Source: Rhizobium sp. Q54 (lineage in GTDB: Bacteria > Pseudomonadota > Alphaproteobacteria > Rhizobiales > Beijerinckiaceae). From it: a DNA stretch of 10,885 nucleotides. Position numbers and translations under genes: made by a program. The notes under the pieces were generated by a model, which saw nothing but the letters and a program-made list of their open reading frames with translations, did no database searches and was not told the DNA's origin. Location of the stretch: NCBI GenBank assembly GCA_945901195.1, contig CAMDKB010000125.1, forward strand, positions 1-10,885, in the 5' to 3' direction. This document shows, piece after piece, positions 1 through 6,975 of the stretch. Within the stretch, counting starts at the first letter, position 1. Each line of letters starts with the position of its first letter.

Positions 1-54
1 GCGGAACTCAGGGGAATACGGCTTCGAGGTCTTCTTCTTTTGTGTCTGTTCCAT
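1..54 (-). CDS. IS3-family transposase OrfA, N-terminal fragment (partial)
   Basis: Eighteen codons from an ATG at 54 to the left edge, on the minus strand. The visible peptide is MEQTQKKKTSKPYSPEFR. A basic leader followed by YSPEFR/K is the usual beginning of IS3-family OrfA proteins, which carry an N-terminal helix-turn-helix that binds the element's terminal repeats; the catalytic DDE domain is normally in OrfB, reached by a -1 frameshift. Here the start lies about 50 bases inside the apparent element end at 105, the expected distance. A GGAG sits about 11 bases upstream of the ATG, which is rather far. The rest of the gene is outside the window, so whether it is intact is unknown. Confidence 0.6.
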   Translation of the reverse strand, partial: MEQTQKKKTSKPYSPEFR

Positions 55-105
55 AATGGGCAATTCTCCGAGAGTTTTGCCCTCCGGTAAACCCGGGGCG
101 GTTCA
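1..105 (-). mobile_element. End of an IS3-like insertion sequence, truncated by the window edge
   Basis: The minus strand carries a sequence starting TGAACCGCCCCGGG at position 105 and running to about 79. It has the form of an IS3-family terminal inverted repeat: it begins with the dinucleotide TG and is followed after a short leader by an orfA start at 54. The element therefore extends leftward out of the window, and only one end is visible. The host junction would be between 105 and 106; a target-site duplication of 3 to 5 bases is usual in the family but cannot be checked without the other end. The family assignment comes from the combination of terminus and OrfA N-terminus, not from a database match. 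Confidence 0.65.
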
Positions 106-159
106 GAATCCCTTCGAGTGCACCATTCTTCAATTTGATGGCTGATTCAACTTTGGCTG

Positions 160-183
160 AACGCATTCCGGTTGGGATGCGTT
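160..183. terminator. Hairpin between IS end and receptor gene, putative terminator
   Basis: Bases 160-169 (AACGCATTCC) pair with 174-183 (GGGATGCGTT) around a 4-base loop, giving a 10-pair stem with one T-G wobble. It lies 8 bases beyond the TAG stop (192-194) of the minus-strand receptor gene. The T-rich run needed for intrinsic termination (AGCCTTTTCTATTTC) follows on the plus strand, whereas the minus strand has no U-tract after the stem. It could stop transcription coming out of the insertion sequence, act as a 3' stabilising hairpin for the receptor mRNA, or both. Confidence 0.45.
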
Positions 184-191
184 AGCCTTTT

Positions 192-1172
192 CTATTTCTT
201 CCGTTCGATATTCAGCAGCTTGGCGATGCGGGCGACCTGTTCAAATTGTTCTTTCACAGCCGCAGCAAATTCGTTGACCCCCATCGGCGCTGCGGGCTGG
301 CCGGACCGGCTCAGTCCCGCGATGATGTTGGGGTCCTTCATCGCTTCCAGAATGCCTGCGGCCGCCTTCTGGCGCACAGGCAGAGACATGTCGCGGTGGC
401 CCATGAAGCCCAGCACCGGGCTTGCAACGAGGCTCGGGAACCCCGCTTCGACGGCAGATGGAGTATTTGGCGCAATTTCCGAGCGCTTGGTGTCGTTGAT
501 CGCCAGGACGAGGATGTCACCCGTCTGTTCCTGCGCGCGCATGGCCGCATAGGACATCATGGCCAGTTGTATGCGGCCCAACCCGAGATCCGGTGGGGCC
601 TGTGTGATGTCCCGGTAAGGCACCTTGACGATCTTGAGATCATTCTCACGCACAAACCCATTGAAGACAAATTCCGAAAAGCCCGGCGCTACGCCATAAC
701 TGATCTTGTCCGGATTGGCTTTGGCATAGGCCACAAATTCCTTGAGTGTCTTGGGGCCAAGACTTTTGGTTGCAGCAATCGCCACCTGTACTTTCGCCAC
801 GCCGGCAATGGGCTGCAGATCACGCTCGGGATCATAGGCCAGATTTTCATGAACATAGGGATGAACGACATATGCGCTGGTCGGTCCAAAAAAGATGACG
901 TGATCATCTTTTGCGTTCAGAACGCCGCGCACGGAAATAAGGCCATCACCACCGGGACGGCCTTCGACGACGACGGGCTGCCCCCAATATTCCCTGAGCT
1001 TTTCTGACAGGAGACGCGCGGCTATATCCGCGCCGGATGCAGGCCCGAAGGGCAGAATGAGCTGAACAGTGCGCTGGGGCCAATTCTGGGCCTGGACCGG
1101 TGAAGCCAGCACACCCTGTACCAGCGCCAGGGCAACCGACAAGGACAACAAACGGCCAATCGACTGAAACAT
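192..1172 (-). CDS. Bug-family (TctC-like) periplasmic solute-binding protein
   Basis: A 326-residue protein of the tripartite tricarboxylate transporter receptor family, which binds carboxylated ligands in the periplasm. Residues 1-28 form a Sec signal peptide with a hydrophobic core (LLSLSVALALVQGVLA) and a likely cut near PVQA. The mature start NWPQRTVQLILPF matches the family's usual 'YPxRPIxLIVPF' opening, followed by SGADIAARLL and WGQPVVVEGRPGGDG, where ligand-loop residues normally lie. Length is typical (about 320). I chose the ATG at 1172 over an in-frame start at 1253 because AGGAGGG lies three bases upstream and the signal peptide begins there. No TctA or TctB membrane partner is nearby, so it is an orphan receptor. 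It is only distantly like the other two receptors in the window. Ligand unknown. Confidence 0.88.
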   Translation of the reverse strand: MFQSIGRLLSLSVALALVQGVLASPVQAQNWPQRTVQLILPFGPASGADIAARLLSEKLREYWGQPVVVEGRPGGDGLISVRGVLNAKDDHVIFFGPTSAYVVHPYVHENLAYDPERDLQPIAGVAKVQVAIAATKSLGPKTLKEFVAYAKANPDKISYGVAPGFSEFVFNGFVRENDLKIVKVPYRDITQAPPDLGLGRIQLAMMSYAAMRAQEQTGDILVLAINDTKRSEIAPNTPSAVEAGFPSLVASPVLGFMGHRDMSLPVRQKAAAGILEAMKDPNIIAGLSRSGQPAAPMGVNEFAAAVKEQFEQVARIAKLLNIERKK

Positions 1173-1446
1173 TTTCCCTCCTGAAGTAAACTTAAAGACC
1201 GCGTTCCGCGACCGATGCTGGATAATCGCTATAACGCCATATCGCTCAAGCACAAAATCGCCCAGCCAGGCCCGCGCACAGGCCCCGTATTGTCGCCATC
1301 AGTCTCGATCAGGCCGCACGCGCAATTTTGTGACCTTGGGTGCGGCCGTTTCCGGCTCGCCAAAGCCTGTGACGCTTTGCATCTGGAATTGAGCAGGCGT
1401 GACTGCAATAGATTGCCACGATTATTCCGGTATTGAGAAAGCACCC

Positions 1447-1665
1447 ATGTCCGAAGTTACGCGCGACAGCAACGGCAACGCCCTCGTCGACGGCGATTCC
1501 GTTACCCTGATCAAGGACCTCAAGGTCAAGGGCACCTCTGTCACCCTGAAACGCGGCGCCTTGGTCAAGAATATCCGGCTTACAGGCGATCCCGATGAAA
1601 TCGAATGCCATGTGGAGAAGGTCAAAGGCCTCGTCCTGCGAACTGAATTTCTGAAAAAGGCCTGA
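1447..1665 (+). CDS. Short PhnA-domain protein (YjdM-like, no zinc ribbon)
   Basis: A 72-residue protein that matches the C-terminal domain of Escherichia coli PhnA/YjdM: D-NGNALVDGDSVTLIKDLKVKG near residues 7-28, then a KxGxxVKNIRLTGD segment, and an ending in LRTEFLKKA, the family's 'LKSEFVKK' tail. The E. coli protein is about 110 residues and has an N-terminal zinc ribbon; this one lacks the cysteines entirely, as do many alphaproteobacterial members. The name PhnA is historical: the family is not a phosphonoacetate hydrolase and its biochemical role is unsettled. The ATG at 1447 was preferred over one at 1399 because the family homology starts there and GAGAAAG precedes it. It reads towards ubiD with a 109-base gap, and is divergent from the receptor at 192-1172. 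Confidence 0.85.
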   Translation: MSEVTRDSNGNALVDGDSVTLIKDLKVKGTSVTLKRGALVKNIRLTGDPDEIECHVEKVKGLVLRTEFLKKA

Positions 1666-1774
1666 TCGGGCGGGCTTCCCACCAACATTCTTGCGTTCGC
1701 GCATTCATCGTCTAAACATGGGCTGAAGCTGCCGCATACGGGTGGCACGCCCTGAGGAAATCTGTGAGGCAATC

Positions 1775-3415
1775 ATGAACAAGCGTGTCCCCCCGCCTAT
1801 CGCCAACCACCCCATTCAGGATTTGCGCGAATGGCTGCAGCGCTCCAAAGACATTGGCGAGCTCGTAACGATTGATCAGCCTGTCGACATAGAAGAAGAG
1901 ATGAGCGCGATCGGCTATCTTGTAGCCAAGCAGAAGCCTTCGCCCGCGGTGATGTTCAATACGCCCGCAGGTTTTGAGAAGAGCCCCATCGGGGCGCGGC
2001 ATTTGTGGAACGTGTACGGCCCGAGCGTGCGGCGCATTGCGTTGTCGCTGGAAGAGCATCCGGATACGCCGACGGTGGAACTCATCCGCCGCACCAAAGA
2101 CAAGATGAAAAAGCGCACCCTGCCGGAGGAGGTTCCCGCGAGCGAAGCGCCTTGTTTTGCCAATACCCTGACCGGCAAGGATATCGACCTCACCAAGCTG
2201 CCGATCCCCCGCCATTGGCCGCTGGATGGCGGCAATTACGCCGGCACCTGCGACGCCGTGATCACGCGCGATCCGGACACGGGCTATCTCAATGTCGGCA
2301 CCTATCGCATGATGGTGCAGGACAAGAATCACACCGGCCTTTATCTCTCGCCAGGCAAGGATGCGCGCCTGCACATCACACGCGCCTGGGCGATGGGGAA
2401 GTCCGTGCCGGTGGTTGCCTGCTGGGGCATAGATCCGCTGTTCATGCTTGTCGGCTCGCAATCGTTTCCAAAGACGGTTTCCGAATATGAATATGCCGGC
2501 GGCATCAAGGGCGAGCCGATCAAGGTCGTGAAGGCCCAGCATAGTGACCTGTTGTTTCCCGCCAGCGCGGAATTTGTGGTGGAAGGCATCATCCGGCCAC
2601 AGGCGATGGCGCCGGAGGGGCCGTTCGGCGAATTCACCGGGTATTATGGAAAGCCCGAAGCTGCGGCTCCGCTGGTGGAAATCACCGCGATCCACTATCG
2701 GGACAAGCCAATTCTGACGAATGCGCTGATGGCGGACTATCCTTCCTGCGAACAGAGTGGCTTTTTTTCCATCCTGCGGGGCGCCAAAATCTGGGACGAT
2801 CTCGACAAGCTCGGTGTGCCCGGCATTGCCGGCGTCTATTCTCACCCTGCCGCTGCCGGTGGCTTCGGCATGACCATCATTTCGCTGGAACAGAAATACG
2901 CGGGACATGCGGCGCAGGTCCTGGCGCTCGCCGCACAAGTGCCGGGCGGGGCCTATTATACCAAATGGATCATCGCCGTTGACGAGGATGTCGATCCCAC
3001 GGACATTGATCAGGTGCTCTGGGCAATGGGGAGCCGCTGCAATCCCAACGATGATATCGATATCCTGCGCTCCACATGGTCAACGGGGCTCGATCCCAGC
3101 CAGAACCCGCTGGAAGTGCGGCCCTATGGTTCAAAGGCTCTGATCAACGCGTGCAAGCAGCATCGCTATCTGCCTGTGTTTTCCAAGCGCACGAAATTGC
3201 GCAAGTCGATCTATGACAAGGTCGGCGACCGCTGGAGCGAACTTGGCTTACCCGGTTCGATCCCCAATATTCTGGCGTTTGAAGCGGAAGACGCAGAGGT
3301 GGCTGGCGCAAGCGGTTATCATGACGAAAAGGCGTTGCGTTCGGCGCATGACATAGCGCCGAAAGCTGCGGTGAAAAAGCCAGCGAAAAAAGCGGCTGTG
3401 AAAAAGAAGAAGTAA
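1775..3415 (+). CDS. UbiD-family prenylated-FMN-dependent decarboxylase
   Basis: A 546-residue member of the UbiD family, which (de)carboxylates aromatic or alpha,beta-unsaturated acids in the cytoplasm using prenylated FMN and a divalent metal. The signature is clear. NVGTYR (residues 173-178) has the Asn and Arg at the spacing of N168/R173 in fungal Fdc1. PASAEFVVEG (262-271) carries the metal-site Glu (E270). APEGPFGEFTGYY (279-291) carries the catalytic Glu pair E281 and E286. KQYAGHA-type (KYAGHA) and YYTKWIIAVDEDVD blocks follow. Family members are about 490-500 residues; the excess is a Lys/Ala-rich tail from about 530. The ATG at 1775 has GAGG five bases upstream; an in-frame GTG at 1742 would add 11 residues. 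No UbiX prenyltransferase is in the window, so cofactor must come from elsewhere. The substrate is unknown; UbiD itself for ubiquinone is less likely given the catabolic setting. Confidence 0.93.
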   Translation: MNKRVPPPIANHPIQDLREWLQRSKDIGELVTIDQPVDIEEEMSAIGYLVAKQKPSPAVMFNTPAGFEKSPIGARHLWNVYGPSVRRIALSLEEHPDTPTVELIRRTKDKMKKRTLPEEVPASEAPCFANTLTGKDIDLTKLPIPRHWPLDGGNYAGTCDAVITRDPDTGYLNVGTYRMMVQDKNHTGLYLSPGKDARLHITRAWAMGKSVPVVACWGIDPLFMLVGSQSFPKTVSEYEYAGGIKGEPIKVVKAQHSDLLFPASAEFVVEGIIRPQAMAPEGPFGEFTGYYGKPEAAAPLVEITAIHYRDKPILTNALMADYPSCEQSGFFSILRGAKIWDDLDKLGVPGIAGVYSHPAAAGGFGMTIISLEQKYAGHAAQVLALAAQVPGGAYYTKWIIAVDEDVDPTDIDQVLWAMGSRCNPNDDIDILRSTWSTGLDPSQNPLEVRPYGSKALINACKQHRYLPVFSKRTKLRKSIYDKVGDRWSELGLPGSIPNILAFEAEDAEVAGASGYHDEKALRSAHDIAPKAAVKKPAKKAAVKKKK

Positions 3416-3430
3416 GCGGGCAGGTCGTCA

Positions 3431-3460
3431 TCCCGGCCGTAGCGAAGCGAAGACCCGGGA
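3431..3460. repeat. REP-like intergenic palindrome, copy 1
   Basis: Directly after ubiD the plus strand reads CATCCCGG, 18 bases, then CCGGGACC. TCCCGG (3431-3436) and CCGGGA (3455-3460) are perfect inverted arms, and the interior AGCGAAGCGAAG is typical of short palindromic elements scattered between genes in alphaproteobacteria. The outer arms and flanking CA/CC are shared with a second copy at 9842-9870. It may slow transcription or protect mRNA ends, but no U-tract follows it, so I do not call it an intrinsic terminator. Confidence 0.5.
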
Positions 3461-3571
3461 CCGCGCGTTGAAAAACGGATTGGCCGATGATCAGATGCCC
3501 GCGAAGTATAACGAAGGGAATGCTGGTAATTGACGCACTTCCCTTTGCATATTTCGCAGCAGCTGTGACGT

Positions 3572-3591
3572 TTCCGCGCGACGAGGCGGAA
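3572..3591. terminator. Weak hairpin in the convergent gap, possible terminator
   Basis: TTCCGC (3572-3577) and GCGGAA (3586-3591) form a 6-pair stem with an 8-base loop, followed on the plus strand by TATTTTC. It lies between the converging ubiD and receptor genes, a place where termination in both directions would be expected. The stem is short and the T-run imperfect. Confidence 0.25.
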
Positions 3592-3703
3592 TATTTTCAA
3601 CCCTTGCAACGAATGGGTGGGTAATGGGTTCGGTCTGCGGAAGCCCCTCAATTTTTCGCTTGATCTCGCCGGTGTCCGATAAAGTCCATACGCGATTGGC
3701 CAG

Positions 3704-4732
3704 CTATTTTGCGTGCGCCCCTATGATCTGGCGCGCGCGCTCGATGACTTTTGGATCGGCATTTACGATGGACGCTGCAACCTTGTGGCTTTCTTCGCCC
3801 GAGAGGACGCTGAGGTCCATCTGAATTTTTTCAGCTTCTTCCAACACCTCCTTGCGTTTCATTGTGTCCTCAAACGCCTTGCGCAGTGCCGCGAGGCGAT
3901 CAGCCGGAACTCCAGGCGTTGTCACAACAGCGCGGGCGATGGCCGTATCCGCAGACAGGAAAGTCAGCACCTGCCGGTCAAAATCGTTCCGTGCAAGTTC
4001 GAGCATAAGTGGCACATCCGGCAAATCAGACGCACGCTTCAGCGCCACCTGCACGAGGTTGAAAATCTTCTTCTCGGTGAGCCATTGGGGGCGGGTTGAT
4101 TTCCATGATGACCAGGAATTGGAACCACGGCCCTGCACTTCTCCTGATTCCATGGCGAGATTGATCTGGTTGCCGCCGGGATAACCCGTCACGACCTTGA
4201 ATTTCGTGCCCGCCAGTTCATTCAGCACCATCGGATAGATGACGGATGCAGTGCCAACGGTTCCCCCCAGAACGAGTTCTTTTTCGCGCGCCTGCTCGAC
4301 AGTGTGAACGCCTGATGTGTGCCACGACGTAATGACACTGGGCGTATCCGAGGTGTTGCCGATCCAGCCGAAATTACGCACGTCATATTCGATCGCGCCG
4401 AGGCCCAGCGCCTGATTCATGGCGGACGGCTGCATGATCATCATCATGGCTGTGCCATCACGCGGTGCAACCTTGGTCATCCAGTTGGCGCCGACAATGC
4501 CGCCGCCGCCGGGCATGTTACGCACGACGATTGATGGCTTACCTGGAATGGATTCTCCCATCCAGCGCGCCAGCATGCGGCCTCGATTGTCGTAGTCGTT
4601 ACCATTGGTGGTGGCGACAATCATCGTAAGGCTCTTGCCGCGAAAAAAATCCTCGATGGCGTCGGCGCTGGCGGCGTGTGTTGTCAACAACAGACCAAAC
4701 GCGGCCAGCGACCCTGCAAAACCGGAATTCAT
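3704..4732 (-). CDS. Bug-family periplasmic solute-binding protein (paralogue A of a pair)
   Basis: A 342-residue tripartite tricarboxylate transporter receptor-type protein with a signal peptide (residues 1-24, hydrophobic core FAGSLAAFGLLL, likely cut near ASADA). The mature part shows IEDFFRGKSLTMIVATTNGNDYD, then IPGKPSIVVRNMPGGGG (62-78) and VAPRDGT (88-94), the order seen in the FYRGKT/ARLLARH/NMPG subgroup of the family. TGYPGGNQINLAMESGEVQG (182-201) and SWKSTRPQW follow. It resembles the receptor at 5943-6965 at roughly 55 percent identity by eye, with several near-identical blocks. I took the ATG at 4732 because GAGGT sits five bases upstream and the signal peptide starts there; an ATG at 4756 has no ribosome site. 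It is the last gene of the minus-strand cluster, 95 bases after the monooxygenase. Ligand unknown; no transport membrane subunits nearby. Confidence 0.88.
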   Translation of the reverse strand: MNSGFAGSLAAFGLLLTTHAASADAIEDFFRGKSLTMIVATTNGNDYDNRGRMLARWMGESIPGKPSIVVRNMPGGGGIVGANWMTKVAPRDGTAMMMIMQPSAMNQALGLGAIEYDVRNFGWIGNTSDTPSVITSWHTSGVHTVEQAREKELVLGGTVGTASVIYPMVLNELAGTKFKVVTGYPGGNQINLAMESGEVQGRGSNSWSSWKSTRPQWLTEKKIFNLVQVALKRASDLPDVPLMLELARNDFDRQVLTFLSADTAIARAVVTTPGVPADRLAALRKAFEDTMKRKEVLEEAEKIQMDLSVLSGEESHKVAASIVNADPKVIERARQIIGAHAK

Positions 4733-4750
4733 CTTGACCTCTACAATGGG

Positions 4751-4793
4751 GCGCATTTTGTGCGCGTGGAAATGCCGGGCCTTACATAGCCCG
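4751..4793. other. Two small hairpins in the gap between monooxygenase and receptor genes
   Basis: GCGCA (4751-4755) pairs with TGCGC (4761-4765), and CGGGC (4776-4780) with GCCCG (4789-4793). The second is followed by TTTTT on the plus strand, the antisense direction for the flanking genes; on the coding strand it has no U-tract. In a 95-base intercistronic gap such structures may mark an mRNA processing or attenuation point that sets the level of the last receptor apart from the genes before it, but both stems are only five pairs and could be chance. Confidence 0.25.
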
Positions 4794-4827
4794 TTTTTAC
4801 GAAAATTCCATGCCGGTGACTGGTTCG

Positions 4828-5937
4828 CTATCGCGGTGCCTTCTGCCGCAACCCCGCACGTTCCATGCGAGGCAGCAGTTCGTCGCGTATCCAGGGAAAA
4901 TCTTTGACATAGTTTATCGTGTCGACGGCAAGCCCATTGATCCCCATGGCATGAAGTTTTTGAAACAACTCCACGGCATCGTCGTAACTGCCGATGATGG
5001 GATGGCTTGAGCCTGTCATCAGGCGGGCCTTCAGATCGTCATGAGTGTTCATCCACGTGTTGGCCCGCTTGCCGCGCAGATTGGCGGCATATTCTGCGGC
5101 TTCCCAATCGCCGCATTCATGCACGATGTAATGATGATAATCCTGCGCCTCCTTGCGCGTGGCGCGGCACATCAGATGCGCGGCAGAGAAGACGTTGCGG
5201 ATATGGCCTTCAGGCGCCAACGCACGGAAGGAGGCGATCTTGGCCGGCATATCTTCGAGAACCGCGATGGCGGTGAACAGACAATCAGCATTTTTTGCAG
5301 CAAAGCGGCTGCCCGCGGGCGAATTGCCGGCACTGACAAGAACCGGCCTTGAATTCCAGCACGGCTTTGGCTTGCTCGATACGCCCTTGAGTTTATAGAA
5401 GCGCCCTTCGTGATCGAAGGGTTCCTGTTCAGACCAGATGCGCGCGACGATTTGGATCCATTCTTCTGAATATGCGTAGCGATCTTCGTGTTCGTTGAGC
5501 GCCACACCGAACATGTTGAACTCGCCAGGGTTCCAGCCCGAAACGATATTCAGGCCGAAACGGCCATGGCCGATGTGATCAGCCGTCACCATCTGCTTTG
5601 CCGCAAAAACCGGATTGACGAAAGCCACGTGCAATGTGCCAAAGACGGTAATCTGCTGTGTCGAGGCGAGCAGACCGCAGGCCCATGTCAGGGTTTCAAA
5701 CGTCGTGCCTTGCGTATCCATCTCACCGCGATAACCATGCCAGCGGCCGATCGGCAAAAGAAACTCGAATCCCGCTTCATCCGCCAGCTTGGCGGCAATC
5801 ACATTATTATCCCAGGAGGCATCCCAGCGTTCGGGCGCTTTGGTCAAGCTGAGGCCGCCTGAACAATTCAGCCCGAACAGGCCGAGCTTGAACTTGTTAC
5901 CATTGTAGATGGAGGTTTGGTCGCGACTGGGGGTCAT
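4828..5937 (-). CDS. Group C (LLM class) flavin-dependent monooxygenase, RutA/SfnG-like
   Basis: A 369-residue luciferase-like monooxygenase: a cytoplasmic TIM-barrel enzyme that uses reduced FMN and oxygen supplied by a separate reductase. Telling blocks are LADEAGFEFLLPIGRW (51-66), the strand pair ITVFGTLHVAFVNP (96-109), AAKQMVTADHIGHGRFGLN (112-130) and IVSGWNPGEF (131-140), EDRYAYSEEW (151-160), a PVLVSAGNSPAGSRFAA phosphate-binding segment (198-214), and IIGSYDDAVELF (314-325). GRFGLNIVSGW corresponds to GRFGVNLVTGW of the pyrimidine monooxygenase RutA, and the overall pattern also fits dimethylsulfone monooxygenase SfnG and DszA/NtaA-type enzymes; I cannot separate these by eye. Its start lies five bases after the stop of the preceding receptor gene, whose last codons supply the ribosome site (TAGG). 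Such tight coupling points to one functional unit. No flavin reductase is in the window. Substrate unknown. Confidence 0.88.
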   Translation of the reverse strand: MTPSRDQTSIYNGNKFKLGLFGLNCSGGLSLTKAPERWDASWDNNVIAAKLADEAGFEFLLPIGRWHGYRGEMDTQGTTFETLTWACGLLASTQQITVFGTLHVAFVNPVFAAKQMVTADHIGHGRFGLNIVSGWNPGEFNMFGVALNEHEDRYAYSEEWIQIVARIWSEQEPFDHEGRFYKLKGVSSKPKPCWNSRPVLVSAGNSPAGSRFAAKNADCLFTAIAVLEDMPAKIASFRALAPEGHIRNVFSAAHLMCRATRKEAQDYHHYIVHECGDWEAAEYAANLRGKRANTWMNTHDDLKARLMTGSSHPIIGSYDDAVELFQKLHAMGINGLAVDTINYVKDFPWIRDELLPRMERAGLRQKAPR

Positions 5938-5942
5938 GATGC

Positions 5943-6965
5943 CTACTTCAACATGTCGCCAAGCAGCTCGCGCGCTCTGGCCAGAACTTCGGGGGGAGTA
6001 TTGGCGATTGAATCGGCGATCTTCTGCGATTCTACACCCGAAAGCGGGCTGATATCCATTTGGGTCTTGGCGGCCTCAGCCAGAAATTCAGCGTCTTTCA
6101 TGGTCGCATCGAAGGCGCGGCGCAAAGCCTCCACACGATCAGGCGGCGTGCCTTCTGTTGTTATTACTGCGCGCGAAATGGCGGTATCTGAAGAAATAAA
6201 ACGCGCTACAGCCTTGTCGAGATCGTTGTTCGCCAGTTCGATCATTGTTGGCAAATCGGGAAGATCTGAGGCCCGCTGCAAGCCGATCTGGACCAATATG
6301 ATCAATTTTTTTTCGGCCAGCCATTGCGGACGGGTGGATTTCCACGAAGCCCAAGAGTTTGAACCGCGCCCCTGTATCTCACCGCGTTCCAGCGCAATGT
6401 TCAGTTCATTGCCGCCGGGATAGCCTGTCACAAGCTTGAACCTGGTGCCGATGAGCTTGTTCAGTAACACAGGATAAACGGCGCTTGCCGAACCGATGGA
6501 GCCACCGAGCACAAGCTCCCTGGTTTTGGCATCCTCAATCGTTTTGACGTCGGTGGTATGCCAGGAATTAATGACATTTGGCGTCTGCGACGTATTGCCG
6601 ATCCAGAAAAACTTGCGCGTATCAAACGCCACGCCCTGTGTTTCCAGCGCCTGCGCCGACATCATGTTGGATTGAATCATATAGAGCGATGTGCCGTCGC
6701 GCGGCGCAAGTTTCGCGAACCAGTTTGTCGGCACGATGCCGCCGCCGCCCGGCATGTTGCGGGAAATAATGGGGGGATTTCCGGGAATGAATTTTGGCAT
6801 GTGACGGGCAACGAGGCGTGCGCGAAAATCGTAGTCGTTGCCCGCAGATGTACCGATGGTCATTGAGAGAGTCTTGCCACGATAGAAATCCTCGACCGCA
6901 TCCGCTCGCGCCGGAAATGATTGCGCTGCAAGGGCCAGCGCCGCAAAAGCGATCAAGGATTTCAT
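5943..6965 (-). CDS. Bug-family periplasmic solute-binding protein (paralogue B of a pair)
   Basis: A 340-residue receptor with a clear signal peptide (LIAFAALALAAQSFPARADA, cut near residue 22). The mature chain opens VEDFYRGKTLSMTIGTSAGNDYD (24-46), followed by IPGNPPIISRNMPGGGG (60-76), LAPRDGT (86-92), WIGNTSQTPNVINSWHT (121-137) and GYPGGNELNIALERGEIQGR (181-200), the same order and much the same wording as in the receptor at 3704-4732. The two are recent paralogues or divergently specialised copies and bracket the monooxygenase gene. A run AGGGGGG about 6 bases before the ATG serves as ribosome site, and only ten bases separate it from the amidohydrolase stop. It probably captures the compound, or a relative, that the operon's enzymes break down. 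No TctA/TctB partner is present here. Confidence 0.9.
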   Translation of the reverse strand: MKSLIAFAALALAAQSFPARADAVEDFYRGKTLSMTIGTSAGNDYDFRARLVARHMPKFIPGNPPIISRNMPGGGGIVPTNWFAKLAPRDGTSLYMIQSNMMSAQALETQGVAFDTRKFFWIGNTSQTPNVINSWHTTDVKTIEDAKTRELVLGGSIGSASAVYPVLLNKLIGTRFKLVTGYPGGNELNIALERGEIQGRGSNSWASWKSTRPQWLAEKKLIILVQIGLQRASDLPDLPTMIELANNDLDKAVARFISSDTAISRAVITTEGTPPDRVEALRRAFDATMKDAEFLAEAAKTQMDISPLSGVESQKIADSIANTPPEVLARARELLGDMLK

Positions 6966-6975
6966 ATGAGCCCCC

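Noticed and set aside
246..1007. A 253-codon plus-strand open frame opposite the first receptor
   Set aside because: Shadow of the receptor gene; the minus strand carries the signal peptide, ribosome site and family motifs.
1405..1416. GCAAT-AG-ATTGC inverted repeat upstream of the PhnA-domain gene
   Set aside because: Arms of five bases are expected several times by chance in 10 kb, and no promoter boxes could be placed around it in the 274-base divergent gap.
1712..2938. A 408-codon open frame on the minus strand opposite ubiD
   Set aside because: It is antisense to a gene with full UbiD signatures, has Arg/His-rich low-quality composition typical of a shadow frame, and shows no recognisable domain.
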